Part shown: in pieces, positions 1-7,742 of the stretch
Layout of the letters: each line of letters begins with the position of its first letter
Numbering within the stretch: the stretch's first letter is position 1
Assembly (NCBI RefSeq): GCF_014196115.1
Contig: NZ_JACIDB010000002.1
Coordinates: forward strand, 248,001 to 312,000
DNA length: 64,000 nucleotides
Reading direction: 5' to 3'
Origin: Sphingomonas aquatilis
GTDB lineage: Bacteria; Pseudomonadota; Alphaproteobacteria; Sphingomonadales; Sphingomonadaceae
Notes under the pieces: generated by a model
The model's input: the letters and a program-made list of their open reading frames with translations, nothing else
What the model was told of the DNA's origin: nothing
Database searches by the model: none
Made by a program: the position numbers and the translations under genes

Positions 1-302
1 GTCGGGGTCAGCGCGTCGATCAGGTCCTCGCGGACGTAATCGTTCATCTCGGCGAAGACGTCGCCGTCGAGCAAGTCCTTCAGCGCGCGGGCGAGGCCGG
101 CGCGATCCTCATGCGGGGTCAGTTCGAACAGGTCGGCGATGTCGGCCGGGTGCAGCGGTTCGACCAGCGCGCGCGCTTCCTCGTCGTCGCCCGCGCGCAC
201 CGCATCCAGCACCGCATCGACGAATTCGGGACGCAGGCGATCGTCCTCGTCCAGCTCGTCCTGTTCGGGGGCCAGCATCTCGGGAAGCTCGGTATCGCTC
301 AT
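1..302 (-). CDS. mgtE: Magnesium transporter MgtE, N-terminal part (cut by window edge)
   Basis: The frame opens with ATG at 302-300 behind a GGAGG-type ribosome site and runs off the left edge after about 100 codons. The visible protein is acidic (runs of D and E in residues 10-40), then has EPLHPADIADLFE and a segment rich in leucine and acidic residues. This matches the cytoplasmic MgtE N domain (superhelical, Mg2+-sensing), which normally precedes CBS domains and a membrane pore that lie outside the window. Role inferred from family: Mg2+ uptake across the inner membrane, gated by intracellular Mg2+. The gene is divergent from the cyclophilin gene, with a 143-base shared upstream region. 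Confidence 0.8.
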   Translation of the reverse strand, partial: MSDTELPEMLAPEQDELDEDDRLRPEFVDAVLDAVRAGDDEEARALVEPLHPADIADLFELTPHEDRAGLARALKDLLDGDVFAEMNDYVREDLIDALTP

Positions 303-445
303 CGCTGCCTCCGTCCGTGCTGCAATCGTGTCGTGGTGCAATCGGGAGCGTCTACCGCGCTGCGGCACGATTGGCCACCCTTCGGGGATTTGCCCTTCGG
401 CCGAAGCGACACTACCTGCTGCGGCAACACCATAAAGGACAACAC

Positions 446-916
446 ATGGCCGATACCTTCACCACGCTGACGCTGACGCTCGACACCGGGTCCGAACAGG
501 GCGACGTCACGATCAAGCTGCGCCCCGATCTGGCGCCGAACCACGTCGCGCGCATCGGCGAGCTGGCGAACGAAGGCTTCTACAATGGCGTGCCGTTCCA
601 CCGCGTGATCCCGGGCTTCATGGCGCAGGGTGGCGACGGCGGTCGTGGCGATGGCACCGGCGGGTCGTCGAAGCCGAACCTGAAGCAGGAGTTCAACAAG
701 GAGCCGCACGTGCGCGGCGTCTGCTCGATGGCGCGGACCAGCGATCCCAATTCGGCGAACAGCCAGTTCTTCATCTGCTTCGACGACGCGCGCTTCCTCG
801 ACAACCAATATACCGTCTGGGGCGAAGTGACCGACGGCATGGACCTGATCGACAAGCTGCCCAAGGGCGAGCCGCCCCGCAATCCGGGCAAGATCGTCAG
901 CGCGAAGGCGGAGTAA
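446..916 (+). CDS. Peptidyl-prolyl cis-trans isomerase, cyclophilin type
   Basis: A 156-residue single-domain cyclophilin that catalyses proline isomerisation during folding. Family signatures are visible: FHRVIPGFMAQGGD at residues 51-64 (catalytic Arg in FHR), SQFFI at 106-110 and the YTVWG strand near 122-126. There is no signal peptide, so it should be cytoplasmic. The ATG at 446 was chosen because AAGGAC lies just upstream and the protein then starts at the usual point of the fold; a longer in-frame extension upstream has no support. It resembles the short PpiB class in length, but I do not assign a symbol. Confidence 0.9.
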   Translation: MADTFTTLTLTLDTGSEQGDVTIKLRPDLAPNHVARIGELANEGFYNGVPFHRVIPGFMAQGGDGGRGDGTGGSSKPNLKQEFNKEPHVRGVCSMARTSDPNSANSQFFICFDDARFLDNQYTVWGEVTDGMDLIDKLPKGEPPRNPGKIVSAKAE

Positions 917-943
917 CGCCGGAGGTGGGGCGAGGGCGCCGTG

Positions 944-1063
944 TCCTCCCCCTCCGTCAGGCCATATGGCCTGCCACCTCCCCCTGGCGGGGAGGACTTC
1001 GACCTCATTCCTCCCCCGCCAGGGGGAGGTGGCGCCGGCACAGCCGGTGACGGAGGGGGAGGG
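944..1063. repeat. REP-type inverted pair, CCTCCGTCA / TGGCGGGGGAGGA family
   Basis: Two arms of about 52 bases (944-995 and 1008-1063) face each other. Each contains the core CCACCTCCCCCTGGCGG and a distal CCTCCGTCA or its complement. The pair lies between the convergent cyclophilin and lysR genes, the usual place for REP pairs. The same family recurs near 9950, 19052, 42904, 43190 and 54171. The rest of 917-1092 holds nothing else recognisable. Confidence 0.85.
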
Positions 1064-1092
1064 TGCGGGACGTCCGCTGATCGTCCCGACCG

Positions 1093-1980
1093 TTAAACCT
1101 CGCCCAGCGTCCGGATCAGCCAGTCGTGGAACATGCGGACCGGACGCTGTTGCAGCGCGCGGGGGCGGCAGACGAACCAATAGCTGTACGGGCTTTCCAC
1201 CACGATATCGAACAGGCGCACCAGCCGCGGATCGCGCGCGTCCTGGAAATGGCTTTCGTGCATGAAGGCGACACCGATGCCCTGCGCCGCAGCTTCCAGC
1301 ATCAAGGCGCCCGAATCAAAATAGTCGATCGCCAGCGGCTCGATCGTCGGGTCGATGCCCGCCGCGTCGCGCCATGCGGTGAAATTGTCCGGCATCTCGC
1401 GATGGATCAGCGCGGTCAGGCCGCTCAACTGCTCGGGCCGGGTGACCGGGTCGGGGCCCTCCAGCAGCGTGCGCGCGCCGATGACATAGACCGAATTGCG
1501 GTCGAGCCGCTTGGCGTACAGCGTCGGATCGATTTCGCGCGACAGAGCGATCACCGCGTCGAGCCCTTCGCCCAGCCGCGCGATGCCGTGGCCGGCGGTG
1601 TCGATATCGAGATGCAGTTCCGGATGCGCCGCGCGCAACTCGCCCAGCCGCGGGAACAGCCGCTGCGAGGCGAACAGCGGCAGGATGCCGAGGCGCAGGC
1701 GCAGCACGTCGCTGTGCCCCATCATCTCCTCGATCGTATCCGACAGGCTGTCGAGCATTGGCGCGATCTGCCCGAGCAGGCGGTCGCCATCCGCGTTCAG
1801 CACCATCGCCTGGTGGCGGCGTTCGAACAGCGGACGCCCGATGAAGCGTTCCAGGCTCTGCACGCGGCGGCTGAGCGCGGGGGCAGACAGCGCCAGTTCG
1901 GTGGCGGCAGCCTTCACCGACCCCAGTCGGGCGACTTGCACAAACGCCTCGATGGCGCCCAGCGGCGGCAATCTGCGCAT
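1093..1980 (-). CDS. LysR-family transcriptional regulator
   Basis: A 295-residue LysR-type regulator. Residues 4-60 form the winged helix-turn-helix (LGAIEAFVQVARLGSVKAAA, then SAPALSRRVQSLE), followed by the linker helix and a periplasmic-binding-protein-like effector domain containing LRLGILPLF and AAAQGIGVAFMHES. The start of the domain (PPLGAIEAF) resembles the GcvA branch. Its target cannot be read from the sequence. LysR regulators often control a divergent neighbour, but here the next plus-strand protein gene is 307 bases away, with a candidate small RNA in between. Confidence 0.88.
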   Translation of the reverse strand: MRRLPPLGAIEAFVQVARLGSVKAAATELALSAPALSRRVQSLERFIGRPLFERRHQAMVLNADGDRLLGQIAPMLDSLSDTIEEMMGHSDVLRLRLGILPLFASQRLFPRLGELRAAHPELHLDIDTAGHGIARLGEGLDAVIALSREIDPTLYAKRLDRNSVYVIGARTLLEGPDPVTRPEQLSGLTALIHREMPDNFTAWRDAAGIDPTIEPLAIDYFDSGALMLEAAAQGIGVAFMHESHFQDARDPRLVRLFDIVVESPYSYWFVCRPRALQQRPVRMFHDWLIRTLGEV

Positions 1981-2065
1981 CGCGGTCCTTCCTCGCCCCA
2001 GTGTCGCGTCAACGAATGCAGATTGTGCAATCGTATCGAATGTTTTCGCACTTGCAACATAAAGC

Positions 2066-2148
2066 TTCGGAGAGGAAAGGGGACGGGCCTTTCAGGCATC
2101 CTCTCCTAAAAACTTTCCCGGGCTGGCGTTTTCGCCGGCCCTTTTTTT
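2066..2148 (+). ncRNA. Candidate small RNA or transcription attenuator ending in an intrinsic terminator
   Basis: Between lysR and the Cdc48-like gene there is an 8-bp perfect stem, GGAGAGGA (2069-2076) with TCCTCTCC (2099-2106), then an intrinsic terminator (2120-2148). A CATAAA hexamer at 2058-2063 would place a transcript start near 2069, giving an ~80-nt RNA; no good -35 is visible, so the promoter is weakly supported. The upstream plus-strand gene ends at 916 and lysR is antisense, so the terminator does not close a protein gene. It could alternatively be a leader attenuator for the gene starting at 2288. The 3' arm is a pyrimidine-rich CCTCTCC able to pair with ribosome binding sites. 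Confidence 0.45.
2120..2148 (+). terminator. Rho-independent terminator upstream of the Cdc48-like gene
   Basis: GGGCTGGCG (2120-2128) pairs with CGCCGGCCC (2133-2141), with one G:T pair and a TTTT loop, followed at once by seven T residues (2142-2148). The T run follows the stem only on the plus strand. Confidence 0.8.
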
Positions 2149-2287
2149 GCGCGTTTTCGGCGACACGCGCGCAGCAGGCCGGAGCCGCCGACGCGCGCGA
2201 GCACGTTTTCAAAAGCTTCACCCTCGCACCATCGGAACCGCCTTCCTATCTCGCGCGCTTCGAACGCACCCTGCAGGACGAGAGTGG

Positions 2288-4579
2288 ATGGCCGACAGCG
2301 ATACCCCGACGCGTAAAATCCAGGTGGCGAACAGCCGTCCGGAGGATTCCGGCCGCGGCCTCGCGCACCTGCCGCGCAGCCTGATGGCCGCGCTGGGCGT
2401 GGGCGAGGGCGACGTGATCGAGATCGTCGGCAAGCAGTCGACACCCGCGCGCGCCGTCGGGCCGTATCCCGAGGACGAGGGAATCGAGATCCTGCGCATT
2501 GATGGCCTGCAACGCGCCAATGCCGGCGTCGGCGCGGGCGATTTCGTCGAGGTGCGGAAAGTGGAATCGAAGCCCGCGACGCGCGTCGTCTTCGCGCCTG
2601 CGCAGGCCAATCTGCGCTTGCAGGGCCAACCGCAAGCGCTCAAGCGCACTTTCTTCGGGCGGCCGCTGTGCCAGGGCGACGTCGTCGCGACCGCGGGGCA
2701 CCAGCGCGTCGGCAATATGCCGCCGGGTATCCAGCAGTTCATGAACGCGCCGGCCTATGCGTTGCAGGAAATTCGCTTGTCGGTGGTGTCGGCGAGCCCC
2801 AAGGGCATCGTCCATATCGACGAGAATACCGAGGTCGAGCTGCGCCCCGAATATGAGGAGCCGACGCAGCGCCGCGCCGATGTGACCTATGACGATATCG
2901 GCGGCATGGCGCAGACGATCGACCAACTGCGCGAGATGGTCGAACTGCCGCTGCGCTACCCCGAGCTGTTCCAGCGGCTGGGCGTCGATCCGCCCAAGGG
3001 CCTGCTGCTCTATGGCCCGCCGGGGACCGGCAAGACGCGCCTCGCGCGCGCCGTGGCGAACGAAAGCGACGCGTCCTTCTTCCTGATCAACGGTCCCGAG
3101 ATCATGGGCTCGGCCTATGGCGAGTCCGAGGGCCGACTGCGGGAGATCTTCGAGGAAGCCGCGAAGAGCGCACCGTCGATCGTCTTCATCGACGAGATCG
3201 ATTCGATCGCCCCGAAGCGTGGCAGCGTGCAGGGCGAGGCGGAGAAGCGCGTCGTCGCGCAGCTGCTGACGCTGATGGACGGGCTGGAGGCGCGTGCGAA
3301 CCTCGTCGTGATCGCGGCGACCAACCGACCCGAGGCGATCGACGAAGCGCTGCGTCGGCCGGGCCGCTTCGATCGCGAGATCGTCGTCGGCGTACCCGAC
3401 GAGCGCGGCCGTCGCGAAATCCTGGGCATCCACACCCGCGGCATGCCGCTGGGCGACAAGGTCGACCTCGTCGAACTGGCGCGCACCACCTATGGCTTCG
3501 TCGGTGCCGATCTGGCCGCGCTGACCCGCGAGGCGGCGATCGAGGCGGTGCGGCGGATCATGCCGAAGCTCAACCTGGAAGAGCGGACGATCCCTGCCGA
3601 GGTGCTCGACGAGTTGTCGGTGACGCGCGAGGACTTCCTCGAGGCGCTGAAGCGCGTCCAGCCGAGCGCGATGCGCGAGGTGATGGTCGAGGCGCCGCGG
3701 GTGCGCTGGGACGATGTCGGCGGGCTGGATGCCGCGCAGAACCGGTTGAAGGAAGGCGTCGAGCTGCCGCTGAAGGACCCCGATGCCTTCCGCCGGCTGG
3801 GCATTCGGCCGGCCAAGGGCTTCCTGCTCTATGGCCCGCCGGGCACGGGCAAGACCTTGCTCGCCAAGGCGGTGGCGCGCGAGGCGGAGGCGAATTTCAT
3901 CGCCACCAAATCGAGCGACCTGTTGTCGAAATGGTATGGTGAAAGCGAGCAGCAGATCACCCGCCTGTTCCAGCGCGCGCGGCAGGTGGCGCCGTGCGTG
4001 ATCTTCATCGACGAGCTCGACAGCCTGGTGCCCGCGCGTGGCGGCGGCCTCGGCGAGCCGCAGGTGACCGAGCGCGTGGTCAACACGATCCTCGCCGAAA
4101 TGGACGGGCTGGAGGAATTGCAGTCGGTGGTCGTCATCGGCGCGACCAACCGGCCGAACCTGATCGACCCCGCGCTGTTACGGCCGGGGCGGTTCGACGA
4201 GCTGGTCTATGTCGGTGTGCCCAATCAGGAGGGGCGCCGGCGTATCCTGGGCATCCAGACGCAGAAGATGCCGCTCGCCGACGATGTCGATCTCGACGCG
4301 ATCGCGCGCCAGACCGATCGGTTTACCGGCGCCGATCTGGAGGACGTGGTGCGCCGCGCCGGCCTGGTCGCGCTGCGGCGATCGTTGCAGTCGACCGCGG
4401 TGACGATGGCGGACTTCGAATCGGCGCTCACCGAATCGCGCGCGAGCGTGACGCCCGAGATGGAGAAGGATTACGAAAAGATCGCCGCGCAGCTGAAGCA
4501 GGATGCGGCGGCGATCCAGCCGATCGGCTTCATTTCCCCCGGCCAGCTGCGCGCGCGCGGGCCGAAGGCCGCAGACTGA
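2288..4579 (+). CDS. Cdc48/p97/VAT-like double AAA+ ATPase
   Basis: A 763-residue protein with the full Cdc48 layout. An N-terminal double-psi barrel region covers residues ~9-190. The D1 AAA+ domain has Walker A GPPGTGKT at 243-250, Walker B IVFIDEID near 300 and RPGRFDRE. The D2 domain has Walker A GPPGTGKT at 516-523, Walker B VIFIDELD and the second-region-of-homology segment LRPGRFDE. Archaeal and eukaryotic relatives are hexameric unfoldases that extract or unfold protein substrates; the bacterial role is inferred. The ATG at 2288 sits next to a weak GAGAG and gives the normal N domain; an upstream in-frame extension of 47 residues reads through the terminator region and looks non-coding. 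No partner protease is adjacent. Confidence 0.9.
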   Translation: MADSDTPTRKIQVANSRPEDSGRGLAHLPRSLMAALGVGEGDVIEIVGKQSTPARAVGPYPEDEGIEILRIDGLQRANAGVGAGDFVEVRKVESKPATRVVFAPAQANLRLQGQPQALKRTFFGRPLCQGDVVATAGHQRVGNMPPGIQQFMNAPAYALQEIRLSVVSASPKGIVHIDENTEVELRPEYEEPTQRRADVTYDDIGGMAQTIDQLREMVELPLRYPELFQRLGVDPPKGLLLYGPPGTGKTRLARAVANESDASFFLINGPEIMGSAYGESEGRLREIFEEAAKSAPSIVFIDEIDSIAPKRGSVQGEAEKRVVAQLLTLMDGLEARANLVVIAATNRPEAIDEALRRPGRFDREIVVGVPDERGRREILGIHTRGMPLGDKVDLVELARTTYGFVGADLAALTREAAIEAVRRIMPKLNLEERTIPAEVLDELSVTREDFLEALKRVQPSAMREVMVEAPRVRWDDVGGLDAAQNRLKEGVELPLKDPDAFRRLGIRPAKGFLLYGPPGTGKTLLAKAVAREAEANFIATKSSDLLSKWYGESEQQITRLFQRARQVAPCVIFIDELDSLVPARGGGLGEPQVTERVVNTILAEMDGLEELQSVVVIGATNRPNLIDPALLRPGRFDELVYVGVPNQEGRRRILGIQTQKMPLADDVDLDAIARQTDRFTGADLEDVVRRAGLVALRRSLQSTAVTMADFESALTESRASVTPEMEKDYEKIAAQLKQDAAAIQPIGFISPGQLRARGPKAAD

Positions 4580-4593
4580 GGTGCAAACGCGCC

Positions 4594-4687
4594 GAAACCG
4601 TTTGGGCTGAGCCTGTCGAAGCCCGCCGCTCCACGGACGTTATGTCTGCGGAGAGGTGCCCTTCGACAGGCTCAGGGCGAACGGTTT
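4594..4687. repeat. Inverted pair, GAGCCTGTCGAAG family
   Basis: AACCGTTTGGGCTGAGCCTG starting near 4596 is answered by CTTCGACAGGCTCAGGGCGA at 4660-4679 followed by ACGGTTT. A smaller inner stem lies between the arms. It fills the gap between convergent genes. A second copy is at 23424-23490 inside the flagellar operon. Confidence 0.8.
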
Positions 4688-4701
4688 GCGAGGCGCGCGG
4701 A

Positions 4702-5997
4702 TCAGGCCCGCTCCCGCAACGCCACCCAGGCATAGGCGAACAGCACCACCAGCGCCGCCGCCGCGGTTAGGTACGGCAGCGGCCGCGACAGTTCGTACAG
4801 GCCGACGCCGATCGAGGGGCCGAGCACGAAGCTCGCGCCGTTGACGCTCGTCACCTTGCCGGCAACCGACCCTTGCGCGGCGGGTCCGACGGCAAGGCTC
4901 GACCCCGCGGTAAACCCCGGCCGTGTGAAGCCGAAGCCCAGGTTCGCCAGCGCATAGGCAGTGGCGATGCCGTACAGCGATGTCGCGAGCCCGGTCAGCG
5001 CCACGCCGATCGCGGCGAGCACCAGCCCCACCAGCACCAGCCGTCGCGGCGTGAGGCCGAGCAGCGGGATCACCCCCCATTGCACCAGCAGCGCCGCGCC
5101 CGCGCCCATCATCAGCACGATGCCGGTCGGCTCCAGCGCCAGCGCGGGCGCGATGTGCAGGCGATCGATGACGAGGAAGCCGATCGCCTGGCTGGTCATC
5201 GCCTGCGCATGGCCCATCACCAGTCCCGCGATCATCCAGGCGCGCACGCGCGGATCGAGATAGCCGACATGCTCGCTATGCGGCTGCGTCGCGGCGGCGA
5301 CGGTCGCGCCGGTGGGGGCGCCGCCGATCGAGGGATAGGCCGAGGAGGTGCCATGTTCGTGGAACGTCGCGCGCCGGTCGTCGGGCAGGATCGCGCGCAC
5401 CGTGATCCACACGCCCACGCCGAACACCGCGAAGACGAAGGCGGGACCGGCCAGCCCGACTTCGACACGGCCGATATGGCCGAGCAGCAGATAGGGCGCG
5501 ATCGCCGGCCCCAAGATCGTGCCGAGGCCGAAGGCGCTGGCGAGCAGGGTGAGGGCGCGCGTGCGATCCTCACGGCTCGTCTCGCCGGCGACCAGCGCCT
5601 GCACCGCGGGCGGCGCGGCGGAGCCGAACGTGCCGTAGATCAGCCGCCCGGCGATGAAGAGGCCGAAGGCGGCGGTGCCGCCGATCCAGCCGTTGATCCC
5701 GGCGGCGAGGAACAGGCCGCACAGGCTGAGCGACACCGAAAAGCCGCCGACGCCCAGCAGGATCATCGCGCGATGCCCGTGCCGGTCGGACCGGTTCGCC
5801 CAGAAGGGCGCGGCGATCACCCATAACAGCGCCGATACCGAAAAGGCGGCGGCGACGGCGCTGTCGGCGACCTTCAGCGAGCGCCCCAGCGCGGGGAGGA
5901 TCGATTGCAGCGCGGTATTGCCCGCCGCGATCGTCAGCATGACGAGGAACATGAGCGCAAAGCGCCGGTCCATCGGGCCGCGGGTCCGGCCGGTCAT
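4702..5997 (-). CDS. MFS transporter
   Basis: A 431-residue major facilitator superfamily permease with about 12 hydrophobic segments, an A-motif-like WANRSDRHGHRAMIL between helices 2 and 3, and a charged central loop (IRAILPDDRRATF) between the two six-helix bundles. It looks like a drug/metabolite:H+ antiporter; the substrate is unknown. ATG at 5997 forms an ATGA overlap with the stop of the upstream ABM-domain gene, so the two are probably co-translated; an alternative start is ATG 5973. The gene ends just before a REP-like pair. Confidence 0.85.
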   Translation of the reverse strand: MTGRTRGPMDRRFALMFLVMLTIAAGNTALQSILPALGRSLKVADSAVAAAFSVSALLWVIAAPFWANRSDRHGHRAMILLGVGGFSVSLSLCGLFLAAGINGWIGGTAAFGLFIAGRLIYGTFGSAAPPAVQALVAGETSREDRTRALTLLASAFGLGTILGPAIAPYLLLGHIGRVEVGLAGPAFVFAVFGVGVWITVRAILPDDRRATFHEHGTSSAYPSIGGAPTGATVAAATQPHSEHVGYLDPRVRAWMIAGLVMGHAQAMTSQAIGFLVIDRLHIAPALALEPTGIVLMMGAGAALLVQWGVIPLLGLTPRRLVLVGLVLAAIGVALTGLATSLYGIATAYALANLGFGFTRPGFTAGSSLAVGPAAQGSVAGKVTSVNGASFVLGPSIGVGLYELSRPLPYLTAAAALVVLFAYAWVALRERA

Positions 5998-6350
5998 GCG
6001 GCGCGGTGCCCGGCGCGGTCCCAGGCCCCGGCGCGGTCCCAGGCATAGTCGCGCGTCACGGCGCAGACGATGACCTGATAGCGGTCGTACCAATGCGCCC
6101 GACCCGCCTCGCGGATCGCGGCATGATCGGGCTGGTCGCGCCAGGCGATGGCCGCCGCCTCGTCCGCCCAATAGCTGATCGTGATGCCGGCGCCGTCCGG
6201 CTCGCGCACGCTGTCGACGCCGCGATAGCCCGGCTGGCGTGCCGCCAGCGCCGCCATCGCCGCCGCGGCCGCGTCATAGCCCGCCGCGTCGGCGCCGTTG
6301 CGCTGCGAGGTGAAGATCACCGCGACCTCGCCAGACCGTTGCTCCGCCAT
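5994..6350 (-). CDS. Antibiotic biosynthesis monooxygenase (ABM) domain protein
   Basis: A 118-residue ABM-fold protein. Visible family features are VAVIFTSQRNGAD at the start, PGYRGVDSVREPDG in the middle, ITISYWADEAAAIAWR and the HxAIREAGRAHWYDRYQV segment. Small dimeric proteins of this family act as cofactor-free monooxygenases or heme-degrading enzymes, but many have unknown substrates. The last 15 residues repeat AWDRAG twice, encoded by a short tandem duplication next to the MFS start codon. It probably forms a two-gene operon with the MFS permease. Confidence 0.8.
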   Translation of the reverse strand: MAEQRSGEVAVIFTSQRNGADAAGYDAAAAAMAALAARQPGYRGVDSVREPDGAGITISYWADEAAAIAWRDQPDHAAIREAGRAHWYDRYQVIVCAVTRDYAWDRAGAWDRAGHRAA

Positions 6351-6547
6351 GGTTTCTTCCCCTCCGTGATCCCCTTCCTAGTCCGGCGACGGGGCAGGGC
6401 AAGCTGTGTCTCGGGAGCGCTCGCTGCGACGAACCGCAGGGGGCGACGCAACCGCATGTCTTGAAACGCGTTCGGGAAACGTGGCACGGGGTATTTTCCG
6501 CGCGGTCCTGCGCGGGGTCCCGACACGCGATCAACGACAGGAAGCCG

Positions 6548-7159
6548 ATGCCCTCTTCGACCACCGCCGCCAGGCGCCGTACCCGTGGCACCGGCGTGCC
6601 GAGCCCGGTCGCGATGTTCTTTCAGGGCTTCCTGAAGCATCCGGTGATGGTGGGGTCGATCATCCCGTCGTCGGACAAGCTGATCCGCAAGATGCTCGCG
6701 CCCGTCGACTGGTCGGCGTGCAAGCTGTTCGTCGAATATGGTCCCGGCGTCGGCACCTTCTGCCGCCCGATCCTGGAGCGGATGGCGCCCGACGCGACGT
6801 TGATCGCGATCGACACCAACCCCGATTTCATCCGCTACCTTGACCACACGATCACGGATTCGCGCTTCGTCGCGGTGGAAGGATCGGCGGCGGACGTCGA
6901 GCGGATCGTGCGCGAACGCGGGCACGACCATGCCGATTACGTGCTGTCGGGCCTGCCCTTCTCGACGCTGCCCGCCGGCGTCGGCCCGGCGATCGCCGCG
7001 GCGACGCATCGTGTGATCCGCACCGGCGGCGCGTTCCTGGTCTATCAATTCTCGCCCAAGGTGAAGGACTTCCTCACCCCCCATTTCACCAACATCGATC
7101 ATGACATGGAATGGTGGAACGTGCCCCCCGCGCAGCTGTATTGGGCGTGGAAGGATTGA
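6548..7159 (+). CDS. Class I SAM-dependent methyltransferase, phospholipid N-methyltransferase-like
   Basis: About 203 residues. The SAM-binding motif I is VEYGPGVGTF, followed by ATLIAIDTNPDFI (acidic end of strand 2) and DYVLSGLPFSTLP, which is typical of the PmtA and KsgA-like group. N-terminal FFQGFLKHPVMVGSIIPSS is characteristic of bacterial phosphatidylethanolamine N-methyltransferase-like proteins. Likely role, by family: methylation of membrane lipid headgroups at the inner membrane. Start ATG 6548 has ACAGGAAG 4-11 bases upstream; an ATG 87 bases earlier lacks such a site. Confidence 0.75.
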   Translation: MPSSTTAARRRTRGTGVPSPVAMFFQGFLKHPVMVGSIIPSSDKLIRKMLAPVDWSACKLFVEYGPGVGTFCRPILERMAPDATLIAIDTNPDFIRYLDHTITDSRFVAVEGSAADVERIVRERGHDHADYVLSGLPFSTLPAGVGPAIAAATHRVIRTGGAFLVYQFSPKVKDFLTPHFTNIDHDMEWWNVPPAQLYWAWKD

Positions 7160-7249
7160 TCGCCAGCGCGGCCTGTAGCGACACAATCGAACGATTTTGC
7201 CGATACGGGCCCTTTTCTTGCATCGAAGGTTAAGCTAATCGCGTCCGAT

Positions 7250-7735
7250 ATGGACGCTCCGAAGCATTCCTCTGCCCTGTTCCTGCGCGACACTGCGATC
7301 CGCCGCGGCATGGAATTGATGATGTTCGCCCAGACGCGGTTTCTGCGCACGGCGGACGAAAAGCTGGCCGAACTGGGCCTGGGGCGCGCGCATCACCGCG
7401 CGCTTTATTTCATCGGGCGCTGTCCCGACGTCACCGTCGGCGATCTGCTGTTGTTGCTGGCGGTGACCAAACAGTCGCTCGGCCGGGTGATGAAGGATCT
7501 GGTCGACCGCGATCTCGTCTGCATGCGCGCCGGGGACGTCGATCGTCGCCAGCGCCTGTTGCGGCTGACGGAACAGGGGGTCGCTCTGGAAACCGCCTTG
7601 TTCGAGGAGCAACGCGACCGCATGGCCAAGGCGTACAGCTATGCCGGGCAAGAGGCGGTGGCGGGCTATTGGGCGGTGATGGAGGCGCTGATCCCCGCAG
7701 AGGCGCGCGCGCAGATCGACGCGCTGGGCCGGTGA
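7250..7735 (+). CDS. MarR-family transcriptional regulator
   Basis: A 161-residue MarR-type winged helix protein. The DNA-binding part runs from RALYFIGRCPDVTVGDLLLLLAV through SLGRVMKDLVDRDLV, with the wing at DVDRRQRLLRLTEQG. Flanking helices should form the dimer interface. The architecture resembles the PetP-type MarR regulators of alphaproteobacteria, but no response-regulator partner lies next to it. Target unknown. A stretch relatively rich in A and T (about 7185-7245) upstream probably carries its promoter. Confidence 0.88.
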   Translation: MDAPKHSSALFLRDTAIRRGMELMMFAQTRFLRTADEKLAELGLGRAHHRALYFIGRCPDVTVGDLLLLLAVTKQSLGRVMKDLVDRDLVCMRAGDVDRRQRLLRLTEQGVALETALFEEQRDRMAKAYSYAGQEAVAGYWAVMEALIPAEARAQIDALGR

Positions 7736-7742
7736 CGCGCGG

